From contig CAVNZM010000006.1 of NCBI GenBank assembly GCA_963693365.1, forward strand, positions 1-64,000: a stretch of 64,000 nt of DNA, given 5' to 3'. The DNA is from Amoebidium appalachense (taxonomy: Eukaryota > Ichthyosporea). The notes below the pieces were generated by a model. That model had not been told where the DNA came from, made no database searches, and worked only from the letters and a program-made list of their open reading frames with translations. Numbering within the stretch: position 1 is the stretch's first letter; each line of letters opens with the position of its first letter. The translations under genes were made by a program, and so were the position numbers. Shown piece by piece: positions 1 to 12,800 of the stretch.

Positions 1-33
1 GGGGGGGGGGGGTTTTGCTGATGAAGACCTGCA

Positions 34-2398
34 GACTGCCACACAGAACACTGCCGGCCTCCACCGCCAGCTGATGGGGGTACTGGAGGAGCTCCACACC
101 CACACCAACACTCGGCATGCCCGGCGGCAGAAGATCTGCTATGAGATTTCCCAAATGCAGCCTAAAGTGGAAGGCGCCATGGGCGGGCTGTACAACCGGG
201 CGGGGGCACTGCAGGACGAAAGGGCGCAGGTGGAGGCCCAGGGCCAAGCTTGTGAGCAGGATCTGGCCGCGCTGTATAACCGGCTGGAGGCGGCATATGC
301 CTACTACAGGGGCATGGTCGACACAGCCCAGCAGGTGCCACCCCTTTGCCCCCCTCGGTCTCTCTCAGTGTGGCTGCCCCAACCCCACGTGCACATTCTC
401 ACCTGTGCCGGTGCAGGGCATACAGGCCGGCCAGCCGGCACCGGCAGGTACCCCCGGCCAGACACTGGCTACGCCTCCCAGCCCCGTCTTCCGCCCAAGG
501 GACCCAGTGGCTGACACCAGCCTGCAGACCGTGCTCGATGCCGCGGTACGTGTCACGGGGGGGTGTATGCATGTGCACAGTGACTGACGGGCAGGGGGGG
601 TGCAGAAGGCTGTCGGGGCTGCTGCGGGGAAGACCGACGACAACTTGCAGATGGTGGCGATGGCTACGGACCTGCTGGCCCCCGGTGGCAACAGTGAGGT
701 GAGGGTGGCCTGGGGTGTGTGTGTGTGTGGTGGTGGTGAGAGGGGAGGGGATTTTTTTTTCCTCCCTTGTTGTGGGTGGGTGGGTGGTGGTGGTGGTGGT
801 GGTGGTGGGGGGGGGGGGGGGGGGGGGGGGGAGGGATTGTCTCACGGGGCGGGGAGGTAGGGGGTGCAGCAACAGCAAGCGGTTCCAACTGCACTGCGCC
901 CAGCTGTGATGGAGAGACTGGAGCAGCGACGGCAGGAGCAGGAGCAATATGAGGTGGGTGGTCCGTGTGGGTGGGCTGTGGGGGCTGCATGGTGGCAACT
1001 GACAGGGTGTTGGGGGGGGGGGGGCTGCAGGCTGAGAGCCAGGCAAGCCGCTTGAGGCTGGGTGAGTCTCTGGTCCGGCAACAGCAGGCCGTGCGCACCG
1101 CTAGGCGGCTGGCTGCAGAAGCACCTCCAGCACACAACCAACACCTCAACTATCAGGTTCGGCCCCACTTGGTGTGCAACCGTATGGGAAGACCGAGGGG
1201 CAAGGAGAGGGGGAGAAGGAGGGGGGGGGGGGGGGGGGGGGGGTAGATCTTTCGTTTGCTGGCGCAATAGTTCATATGGGTCGTCCTGGTGTGTTCGTTT
1301 GAAAATGCTGCCTTTATCCCACTCTTCCCCTTTGCCCCCCCCCCCCCTCCCCCCCCCCCCACCTTCCCCTCCCCCACCCTCCCTCTCTCCAAACCCTCAC
1401 CCCCTTCCACAATTAAATATAGATGACCAAGTGACCGAAGATACTGCTAACATGCTGGGGTTTAGGCACAGTAGCAACAGCCCCAGTCCCCCGTGGAAAC
1501 AAACATGAGCTGGTTCAATAACAACACAAGACGTCGCATGGCCAGAGCCCCTGCTACAGCCAACAACCTCTCTTAAGTCTTCCCTAAAGCTCGAGCTTTT
1601 CTCACATGCACATTGCTGAAGTCTCCCCGACCTACTTTCGCCCAGTTACTCATATATTGACAGGCAAACATTATAATTTCTTCACACAAGTAGGAGGACT
1701 GAAAAGGAGGAGACAATAGGTCTGGGGTCCAAGTGGACTGCAAATTACACCTGCAGCTGAGCGCGGGAGGTTTTTTCCCCTGGGACGCACGGGAGGGGGA
1801 GGGGGTGGGGGGGGGGGGGGGAGGGGTGCAGGGGTGGGGGGGTTAAAGAGAGGGAGGGGGGAGGGGGGGGGAGGGGGGGGGGGGGGGGCTGGCTGTAGAT
1901 GCACGGGATCGAGGGGAGCTCTTGGACACAAGAGGCTTTTGAGGGTGATGACAGTCGAATAACTTAAAAGCTAACTCTACGGTTCAAGTACACCTACAAC
2001 TTACACACACATACATACACGCGCGCACACACACACGCACGCACACACTCGCACGTGCATGCGTGGACACACACACACACACGCGCGCGCGCGCACACAC
2101 ACACACACACACACAGGGTTATGGACCGGAACTTCCAAACACCTATATGGCCTGCACCCCCGCCATGCGCACGGCGGAAGTGACCAGCCACCCGGTGCTG
2201 CCGAGGGCGCTGGGCTGGTGGGCCGGGCTGGGGCTGCAGGCGTATGCGGAGCCCGTGACCAGGCTTGTGGACACCGTGCGCAGGGTCTTTGGGCATTACC
2301 TCGGCACCTTCTTCGGGCCGGCCGACACGAGGGAGAGACGACCCTACAGCCGTGCCTATTTCCCGAACCGTCCCGGTGCCACCACCACTAGGCCCTAG
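34..2398 (+). CDS. Coiled-coil protein of unknown function, 5' end outside window
   Basis: Unrecognised protein read as exons at about 34-334, 417-545, 606-698, 870-953, 1031-1156 and 2117-2398, all joined in phase 0 with GT donors and AG acceptors. The first exon is a charged, Gln/Glu/Leu-rich helix typical of a coiled coil (LEELHTH, ALYNRLEAAY). Exon two is Pro/Ala/Gly-rich. Exons four and five are again helical and Gln/Arg-rich (MERLEQRRQEQEQYE). The last exon has an aromatic/hydrophobic stretch (ALGWWAGLG), an amphipathic segment (RLVDTVRRVFGHYLG) and a basic tail ending before TAG at 2396. Its acceptor follows a (CA)n tract directly. An alternative 3' end uses a donor at 1182 and exon 1423-1508 (ends PPWKQT, stop). 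The start of the protein lies left of the window. No family is assigned; a nuclear-pore or trafficking coiled-coil protein is possible but unproven. Confidence 0.55.
1423..1508 (+). CDS. Possible alternative last exon of the coiled-coil gene
   Basis: After the acceptor AAATATAG an open stretch reads DQVTEDTANMLGFRHSSNSP and ends with TGA at 1506. It joins in frame only if the previous exon is extended to 1181 (donor GTATGG, phase 1); from the donor at 1156 it would stop after three codons. Coding status is plausible but not certain. Confidence 0.35.
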
Positions 2399-4430
2399 CC
2401 AGGGGGGGTTGCTCTGTGGATGCAAGTGGCTGTCCGGCGGAGAATGCAATACAAACACACAAACACCTGCACACACCGGTAGAGGTTTCCACGCAAATAT
2501 ATCCGCACAGAAGCACATGCACATGCACACACTTACGTACACGCACACCCAAGCACGCACACACCCACACACATATGGCCCTTGCAGCTACCACGACCAT
2601 GCACACTCACGCGCCTCAACCCTCTGTCGTGAACACCGTGGCCTATCGTGCCTACTTGCACAACCGACACACAAATCACACGGATTCAGAAGCAGTTGTA
2701 TTTAGGGTAAAACATTTCAGCAACCATGCATTTTAACGATCCACCATATAGCACCTGTGGGCCTATAGCTGGACCCATGTTATGGACGTACAACAGCCCT
2801 GTGTATATTTTGCCATTCTTGTATATCTTGGATTATCGTCTACGAGTACTCGTCTGTATACTCTAAAAATATTATACAACGTAGAAGCATGACTGTACAT
2901 GTGTGAATATGAATCCATCCTGGCTGTGGGCCGTGTGGGGCCGTTCCCCACTATGCTGGCGCCAAAACCTCGGGAGTCGATCGATCGTGAAACGATCCGG
3001 CGCGCCTGGCGAGGCGGAGCAAGGTGGTCGGTCAGTCACTGCATCAGCTCACTGCATCATTCTTTAGTGCTGTGTGCCGTTCCCTCTGGTTCAACATTGG
3101 TTAGAGTGGTGTTTTGCATTGGCCTCCTCGAGACGTGGTACCAGCGCGCAGATAGCTACGCAGCAGGCAGGCACAGGCCTTGGTGTGGCCGCAGTACACG
3201 GGTGGCAGCTCGGCCCCTCCGCATCGTCAGACACTCGAAAGTGTGTGTGGTGTGCCTCACACACAATAAAGTACGTCTCCCTTCGTGCATGCGTGTCTGC
3301 CAGTGTGTGCGTGCGCCCCAGTATAAACTTGCTCCCGTCGCCCGCTGTCTCGTTACCTGCCCACCCTTCTATCTGTCCCCCCCTACGTATACTCCAGCTC
3401 ATCTTTCCTCTCTCTCTAAAACCCCCTCCCCAACCTTCTCCATGACGTCCATCTCTCTCTCTCCCTCTGCTCGCCTTGCCCCCTCTCTCCCCACTCCCCT
3501 TCTCTCCTCCCTCTTTTTAATTCTCTCTCCTCTCTCTCCTACCCCCTGCCTCCGTCTCGATCACGCCCCTCTCCCCTTCTCCCCCCCCCCCCCACCCTCT
3601 CCTCTCTACCCCTCATCCCGCCCGCATCCCCTCCCCTCTCCCCTCCCCCCCCCCCCTCCTTCTCTGTCTCGCTCTGTCCCGCCCCCTCACTATCTCCCCG
3701 TCCCTCTCCCTCCCTCCCTACCCCCCCTCCCCCCCCCTCCCCCCCCCCCCCTCTCTCCTCTCTTTCCCTCCTTGTGTGTGTGTGTGTGTGTTGTGTGTGT
3801 GTGCAAACGCACGCGCACGTGCCTGGTCTGTGCGCAGGTGCAGGTGCAGTGCAATGTTGTTATGCTGCAGCCGGAAATGGGCCTGCCTGTGTTGATATGC
3901 TGTGGCCGGATATATGCCTGCCTGTGTTGATATGCCGTGGCCGGATATATGCCTGTGTTGATATGCTGTGGCCGGATATATGCCTGCCTGTGTTGATATG
4001 CCGTGGCCGGATATATGCCTGTGTTGATATGCTGTGGCCGGATATATGCCTGCCTGTGTTGATATGCTGTGGCCGGATAAATGCCTGCCTGTGTTGATAT
4101 GCTGTGGCCGGATATATGCCTGCCTGTGTTGATATGCTCTGGCCGGATATATGCCTGTCTGTGTTGATATGCTGTGGCCGGATATATGTGTGTTGATATG
4201 CTGTGGCCGGATATATGTGTTGATATGCCGTGGCCGGATATATGCCTGCCTGTGTTGATATGCTGTGGCCGGATATGTGTGTTGATATGCCGTGGCCGGA
4301 TATATGTGTTATGATATGCCGTGGCCGGATATGTGTTGATATGCTGTGGCCGGATATATATGTGTTGATATGCCGTGGCCGGATATATGTGTGTTGATAT
4401 GCCGTGGCCCCACAGGGGTGGCCAGACACG
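2399..4430. other. Spacer between coiled-coil gene and RPUSD2-like gene
   Basis: No exon could be supported here. The stretch holds CA-rich sequence (2450-2580), an AT-richer part (2690-2900), an AATAAA at about 3264 and a long C/T tract (3360-3770) with no family signature. The minisatellite at 3889-4412 fills the right end. A promoter for the downstream gene is expected here but is not identifiable by eye. Confidence 0.5.
3889..4412. repeat. Minisatellite, GTTGATATGCYGTGGCCGGATATATG units
   Basis: About 18 tandem units of 21-33 bp share the core GTTGATATG, then TGGCCGGATATATG. Length variants arise from gain or loss of GCCTGCCT or TGT. The array runs up to the AG (4414-4415) before the first recognised RPUSD2-like exon, and the final unit degrades into that acceptor. 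Confidence 0.9.
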
Positions 4431-4642
4431 ATGGAGGAGGAGGGGGACGTGGTGACGGTGCTTACGGAGACCCCCGACTACGTCATAGAGAACGGTGGGT
4501 GCATCGATGTGGTCTGGGCCCCGTAAAGGAAAATGGCCCAATGCTTACGTGTGTGTGTGTGTGCGTGTGTGCCTGGGACGGGGGGGGGAGGGGAAGGGGG
4601 GGGGGGGGGGGAGCTGTAGGTGAGAATGTGAGAATTTGTGAT

Positions 4643-4698
<56 letters not shown>

Positions 4699-5694
4699 TG
4701 TGTGTGTGTCTGTGTTTGTGTGTGTGTGTGTGTGGTGGGGGGGGGGGGGGGGGGGGGGGAGGGGGGGAGGGGTGGAGGGGAGGGAAGAGATTGCAGGCGT
4801 GCGGAGGCCATGGGGTGGGGCATGACCCCAAATCTTTACGTGAAGGGGCGGAGGAGGGGGAGGGAGGGGGTTTGGTTTGTGTCACTTTGTATCCCCAATC
4901 TTTCCATCTCTTTGTTTTGTTGTGTCTGTGTGTGTGGTAGGGGTGGGGGGAGGGGGGGGGAATTGGTTGGGGGGCTTTGGGGGGGGGGGGGGTGGGGGGG
5001 GGGGGGGGGGGGGGGATGGGGAGGGGGAAGGTCGGGTGGGGTGGATGATTATGTGTACTTGTGCGAGATAGGAACAGCCAAGAGCCTCGGAGCAAGGCCA
5101 TTGGTGTAGCCAAGAGGGCGGACGTGAGATAGCAGCCACAGCCAGGGGCAAACAGGGCCCTGCACGTAGCACTCAGGAGGAAAGAGAGAGCAACACGCAA
5201 GGAGCACACACACACACACACACACACAGACACACACACACACACACACACATACTCACACATACTTACTCACACACACACACAGAGGTGCCGCACACAC
5301 ACCACCCTCAGGTACGTCTGCTTGTGATCATGCATCCACGGGCACACACACACACACATGCACACCCACCCGCCCACCACCCACCCACCCACACACCCAC
5401 CCACACACACAATCACGCACACATGCAAACACGCATGCTGCACTCGTGCGTGTGAGCACGTACACATTTGCACACTTTCACACTCTCTTACTCACTCACA
5501 GTACCCATTCAGTCTGCCACAAATATAATGACAAACACTCATACACCAATTATTGGCGCACACGCGCGTGCGGACGGCTGCGCGCGCACACACACACAGA
5601 CACAGACACACACACACGCAGACACACACGCACACACACACACACGCGCGCGCGCGCGCGCACACACGCACGCAGGCACGCAAGCACACACACA

Positions 5695-5764
<70 letters not shown>

Positions 5765-6135
5765 CAAAAGCAGGGCTGCGCTATGTGGTGCCGTACCACT
5801 ACACGTTCGAGGTGTATGCCAAGGGCCGGTGGCTGGGCAAGACCCTGCTGGACACGCTGGTGAAGGAGTTCAGGGCAGAGTCGGCTGACTACTATGTACG
5901 GGGGGGGGGGGGGGGGGGGGGGGGGTGGGAACTGTGAATGTACGCGCGAGGGGGGGGGGGGGGGGGCAGGCACAAATACTACTGTATATTTATAAGGAGG
6001 GGATGAGAGGGGAAGGTTGGGTAGATTATCATGAACCTGGTGTGTGTGTGGGGCGGGGAGTTAGGGGAGGGGGGGAGGGAGGGGGGGGACAGAGTCAATA
6101 AACCATGCATTGTGTGTGCGCACACGCGCACGCGG

Positions 6136-6166
<31 letters not shown>

Positions 6167-6777
6167 GGGGGAAGGGAGGGAAAGGGGGATGTTGTCATGA
6201 AGGTGTCAGAGTAGGTGGACTGGGATGGGGAACCGATCGGCTATGCATTAGGAATATGGAGCACACTTTTATTTAGGGACCCATAAAATGGCCGTTAGGT
6301 TTTCTATGGGTCTGTCGCCCGCAACATGCTCTTCCTAACCAGCCAGAGAATGGCCGGTGGGCCAGGGATAGTTGTAGCCGCAAAGGACTTGTGCGATGCT
6401 AGGTGTTGGTTGCCTATTAGTATTGCATGCACTGCGGCATGCAGGAGGGTTGGTGCGGTGGGCCGGCAGAAGGGCATAGGCCTAGTGTATGTGTGCAGGT
6501 AGCTTTGTGATCAGGGCATATGCCTAGTGTATGTGTGCAGGTAGCTGTGTGATCAGGGCATATGCCTAGTCTATGTGTGCAGGTAGCTGTGTGATCAGGG
6601 CATATGCCTAGTCTATGTGTGCAGGTAGCTGTGTGATCAGGGAAATGTCTTGTCGTCTTGAACCTGCTACCTCCCTATCGTGCATGGAACCTTCAACTTA
6701 CCCAACCCCTCCATTATCACCACCACATACACACTCACAATCACAGCCCAGCACGTGAGCCCGGTCACGTACACGCG

Positions 6778-6833
<56 letters not shown>

Positions 6834-9800
6834 GCGGCATGCCATCGAGTGTGGGCGCATCCTGGTCAACGGTCGCACCGTGGCGCCCAGCCACGTGCTG
6901 GCCAATGGCGACAGGCTGACCCACCGGCTGCACCGCCACGAGCCCCCGGTCAGTGCGCAGCCAATCAGAATCATTGCCGTGACCGATGACGTCGTGGTGG
7001 TCGACAAGCCCCCCTCCATCCCCGTACGTGCCCCATGCCGACAGCAGGCACACACACAGCCGTGCACGTGGCCATGCGCCTTGCCCTTGTGTTTGTGTCT
7101 CTCTGTCTCCCCCTTACCTCTGCTTGTGTGTCTCCCTGTGCCCTTCTTGCCTCTGCTTCTGTGTACCTCAGCCCTCTCTGATCATTTTCCTTTTCAAGGC
7201 CTTGTGCCTGTACCTGGGAGGGCTGCCGCTCTTACTCCCATCTGCTGGCCACAGTTTCCAAACCCAACAATCACAAACACGGGCACACAGGCACACACGT
7301 TCCCCAATCACACACCCACTCCCAGGTACACACAGGCACACCCGCTGACACACAGACTTACACCCATGCACACGCGGGTGCATCAGGTGCATGCACAGAG
7401 TGCCAGCAGGATCCACCATTATATACTCTTGCCCCTCTTGCACCTCCCCCTCCCCGGTCTCCGCCCCCGGTCCCCCCCCTCACCCCATGCCAGTGAGTGC
7501 TGGTGCATGGCCACAGTCTGATGGCGGGGCTGCAGGTGCATCCGTGTGGGCGCTACCGCCACAACACCATGACCTTCCTGCTGGCCAGAGAGCACGCCAT
7601 GCCCAGCCTGCGCAGTACGTGCACACACACACACACACACGCACGCACGCACACACACACAAACTCACACACACACACACATACACACGCACACACATAC
7701 ACACACACCTGTTGCCCAAGTGATGAATGCTACTATAATGCCACACACTTGGTACTGAACCAATACAGCACATGTGTGCTCATGCCTTCAGTGGATGAAA
7801 GGAACGGGGGCATCGGGCTGATGGTCTGCCGGTTACCCGTGCGCTGCTGTGCGGCTGTGCACGTGCTCTCTGTGTGACTGGCTGTGCACGTGGGCGTCAT
7901 TGTGTGGCTGATGGTCATCCTCTTGCCACGTGCACACCTGCAGCCCCCTGGCACGTGCCCCACCCACATACCCCCAAAACTTCTACCTCCAACCCCATTC
8001 TCACCGAATCCCCCCCCCCCCCCTCCCCCCCTCCTTCCCCCCTCTCCCCCCGTCCTCTCTCCCCCCAGCCTCCAAACACCCCCACACACAAACATACACA
8101 CGCATACATACATACACTCATACACACCACGCAGATACCCGTTTGCACACACACGTGCTCACCCACATGCAAACGCGCACAACACACCAAGACACGCGCG
8201 CGCGCACACACACACACACATACACACACACACACAAACACACACACAGACGTGCACCGGCTGGACCGGCTGACGTCCGGGCTGCTGATGTTTGCGCGCA
8301 CCCAGGCCAAGGCGCAGCAGATGGAGAAGTTGATCAGCGGCCGCATTGTGGAGAAGGTCTACCTGTGCAGGGTGGCCGGCGTATTTCCGGAGTAGGTGCA
8401 TCCCCCCTGCTGCCCCCAATGTGTTGGGGTTGCATTGCCAGTGTGTATGAGCAACCCTGGTGCACCTCACCCCCATCAGTGGTCTAGTCTGCTTGGTGCC
8501 TTGCCAAATGTGGCCAACAGTTCTCCTTGTCACGAACGGGGCTCACTAAGCCGAAGGGGGGCACACCGATCTTACCGAATACACTCGTAGTGGCATGTAT
8601 CTGCGTATGTGTGTTTGGAAGAAGAGGGTGAAAGGGGGGGGGGGGGGGGGGGAGGGGGGAGGGGGGAGGGGATCAGGGTATGTGACTATGGGGGGGGGGT
8701 TTCAGGAGGTATGGCTGGTTTACCGATAGAGGATGGGCGTGGAGATATGACTAGATCCTCGAGTAATGGGGGGGACCAGGAGATCTGACTAGATACTCGA
8801 GTAATGAGGGGGACCAGGAGATATGACCAGATACTCAAGTAATTGGGGGGGACCAGGAGATATGACTAGATACTCGAGTAAGGGGGGGGACCAGGAGATA
8901 TGACTAGATACTCGAGTAATGGGGGGGACCAGGAGATATGACTAGATACTCAAGTAATTGGGGGGACCAGGAGATATGACTAGATACTCGAGTAATGGGG
9001 GGGACCAGGAGATATGATTAGATACTCAAGTAATTGGGGGGGACTAGGAGATATGACTAGATACTCGAGTAATGGGGGGGACCAGGTGATATGACTAGAT
9101 ACTCGAGTAATGGGGTGGACCAGGAGATATGACTAGATACTCAAGTATTTGGGGGGGACCAGGAGATATGACTAGATACTCGAGTAATGGGGGGGGCCAG
9201 GAGATATGATTAGATACTCGAGTAATGGGGGGACCAGGAGATATGACTAGATACTCAAGTATTTGGGGGGGACCAGGAGATATGACTAGATACTCAAGTA
9301 ATTGGGGGGGACCAGGAGATATGACTAGATACTCGAGTAATGGGGGGGACCAGGAGATATGACTAGATACTCAAGTAATTGGTTGGACCAGGATATGACT
9401 AGGTGCTCAAGTAATTGGGAGGATCAGGAGATATGACTAGATCCTCAAGTAATTGGGAGGATCAGGAGATATGACTAGATACTCAAGAAATTGGGGGGGG
9501 CCAGGCTATGACTAGATACTTTAGTGATTTGGGGGGCCAGGATATGACTAATTACTTTAGTGATTGGGGGGACCAGGATATGACTAGATACTTTAGTGAT
9601 TGGGGGGACCAGGATGTGACTAGGTACTCAAGTAATTGGGGGGACCATGGGCCTGCAGGGGGGGGGGTGGAGTGCCATGTGCCGATCAGGGACCATATAA
9701 GTAGATTAAGAGTGCCATGCGCCAATCAAGGACCATATTAGTAGATTAAGAGTGCCACGCGCCGATCAAGGACCATATTAGTAGATTAAGAGTACCACGT

Positions 9801-12800
9801 GTCGATCAAGGCCTATATTAGTGTATTAAAGTGCTGGTCCTGCAGGGGGCTGACCGAGTGCCATGCGCCCATCAAGGTGGTGGTGCACCGGCTGGGGCTG
9901 TGCCGGGTGGCCGAGGACGGCAAGGAGTGCCACACCACCTTCGAGCGGCTGGGCACAGACGGCGCCACCAGCATCGTGAAATGTAGGCCCCATGCACTGC
10001 ACAGCACCCCACCAGCATCGTGAAATGTAGGCCCCATGCACTGCACAGCACCCCACCAGCATCGTGAAATGTAGGCCCCATGCACTGCACAGCACCCCAC
10101 CAGCATCGTGAAATGTATGCCCCATGCACTGCACAGCACCACACGGCAATCGTGGCAGGGTGAAATGTGCGCATTCAATGTCCACCTAGCAACCCTGCTC
10201 ATGTCTGATTAGAGAGGGTGACCCACTCATGTTCGATTGAAGCAGTCTGAGTTGGGCTTCGTGAGGTCAAATGTTGCAACTCTATGACACCCCCCCACAG
10301 GACGGGCTTCCCTCATGATGCATGCTCTTTGTGTCTGCTCCTTTTTGCACATTCTACTTGTGCTGTCCTTCGTCGATGTGCACTTCGTGCCTTCAACACC
10401 ACCTATCCCCCTGTCTTTTTCAACTATATTGGTGCCTTCAACACCACCTACCCCCTCGACCCTTTCAGTTATATTGGTGCCTTTAACACCACTTACCCCC
10501 CTGTCTTTTTCAATTATATTGGTGCCTTTAACACCACCTACCCCCCTGTCTTTTTCAATTATATTGGTGCCTTTAACACCACCTACCCCCCTGTCTTTTT
10601 CAATTATATTGGTGCCTTTAACACCACCTACCCCCCTGTCTTTTTCAATTATATTGGTGCCTTTAACACCACCTACCCCCCTGTCTTTTTTGATTATATT
10701 GGTGCCTTTAACACCACCTACCCCCCTGTCTTTTTCAATTATATTGGTGCCTTTAACACCACCTACCCCCCTGTTTTTTTCATTTATATTGGTGCCTTTA
10801 ACACCACCTATCCCCCTGTCTTTTTCAATTATATTGGTGCCTTTAACACCACCTACCCCCCTGTCTTTTTCAATTATATTGGTGCCTTTAACACCACCTA
10901 CCCCCCTGTCTTTTTCAATTATATTTAACACCACCTACCCCCCTGTCTTTTTCAATTATATTGGTGCCTTTAACACCACCTACCCCCCTGTCTTTTTCAA
11001 TTATATTATTGCCTTTAACACCACCTACCTCCCTGTCTTTTTCAATTATATTGGTGCCTTTAACACCACCTACCCCCCCCTCTGTGTCAATTATACTCGT
11101 GCTCTGTAACACCACCTCCCCCTGCAGGCTATCCTCGGACTGGGCGCACACACCAAATCCGAGTGCACCTGCAGTACCTGGGTAAGTGCATGGCCACACA
11201 CACAGACACACACAGACACGCACATACACACACGCACACACACACACACACACAGGCACGCACGCACTCACGCACGTACGCACACACCATCCCACATCCA
11301 CCCCCCCACACAAACCCATGTACACACAGACACACGGGTGCCACCTACCTGCATGGAACGTTGCACCACTATATGCTAAGCACTATGCACACTGCATGCT
11401 GGGCACTATGCACACTGCATGCTGGGCACTATGCACACTGCATGCTGGGCACTATGCACACTGCATGCTGGGCAAGGATGCCAAGCAGATGCCTTGTGAA
11501 CACCTAGGGAACACACACACACCTGCATGGGGGCACAGGCAGAGCCTTTGGGCACAGACACCCATGCCTGTGCGCACTGGCATACACGCAGAGGCACACC
11601 TGCTTGCGCACAGGCACGCCTGCACAGACACACCTGTTTTTGGGACATTTTGGCACCCGCACACTGCAAGCACGGCACAGGCACAGTCAGCACCTGCATT
11701 TAGGCACAGGCCCGCTGCACAGTCACACCTGCATCACACAGCAGCCAGGGCAGGCAGGCACATGCACAGGCACATGCGCGTGTGCACACAGTAGCCAGGG
11801 CAGGCACACACATGCACACACATTACCAGCGCAAGCAGTTACATGCACACACAGCACCAGCGCAGGCAGGCACATGCACACACAGCACAAGGACAGGCAG
11901 GCACACGCATGAGCAAAAGCAGCACGCGGGCAGGCAGGCACATGCACACACTGCAGCCAGGGCAGGCAGGCACATGCAGGAGCCCACACAAGCACACTTG
12001 TGTGGACACAGACACACCTGCACAGGCACAGGCACCACTGCACAGGCATGTTTGCCGGCAGACAGAATTACACCTGCAGAGGCACACGTGCATGCGGGCA
12101 TACAAACACCTGCACGCGGCACACTTTCTTGTAGGCACATGCACACCTGGATGCATACAACAGGCATTCTCACACACACGCCTTCACAGGCACACCTGTG
12201 TGTTTGAATAGGCACACATGCGCAGGGGGTGGCCACAGGCAAACCTGCACAGGTTCATCTGCATCGCACGCGCTTTTAGGGGCCACACGTGCACATGCAC
12301 ACATGCCTGTTGGCACTTGCATACCTACGCAGGCACATGCAGGATAATTCCCGCCATTCCATCTGTGGCAGCTGCTAACGGCTTGTCTGCAGGGCACCCA
12401 ATCAGCAACGACCCCCTGTATGCGCACAGTGTGTGGGGGGACGAGCGGGGCCGGGGGGGAGTCAGTGACGGCGTGTTTGAGAGTGCCGTGCACATCCTTA
12501 ACACGGAGATGGCCGCACCCCCGGCACCGGCAGAGGCCCTGCAGGCGGCAAAAAGGCCCGCGGAGGAGGCGCCGGCCACAGAGAGAGGCGCCAAGAGGCC
12601 AAGGGTACACGGTGGGTGCATGCACGTTAGCCCCTCTGTGTGTGTTTCTGTGTGTGTGTGTGGGGGGGGGGGGGGGGTGGCCATGCATGCGTGTGTTGGT
12701 CGGTTGCCATGCATTTGTGTGTGTTTGTGTTGGTGGGATGGTACGTGGCTATGCATGTGCCCCGTCGGTGTCTGGTTCCTTTCAGAGGACTTCTTCTAGG

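Noticed and set aside
2899-3930. 343-codon plus-strand ORF
   Set aside because: Mostly Pro/Ser/Leu from a C/T tract and ends in GT repeats; no domain or splice logic.
10284-11109. Long open frames encoding [19 protein letters not shown] repeats on both strands
   Set aside because: They come from a 45-bp repeat that stays open because 45 is divisible by 3; the region is an intron between two pseudouridine synthase exons.
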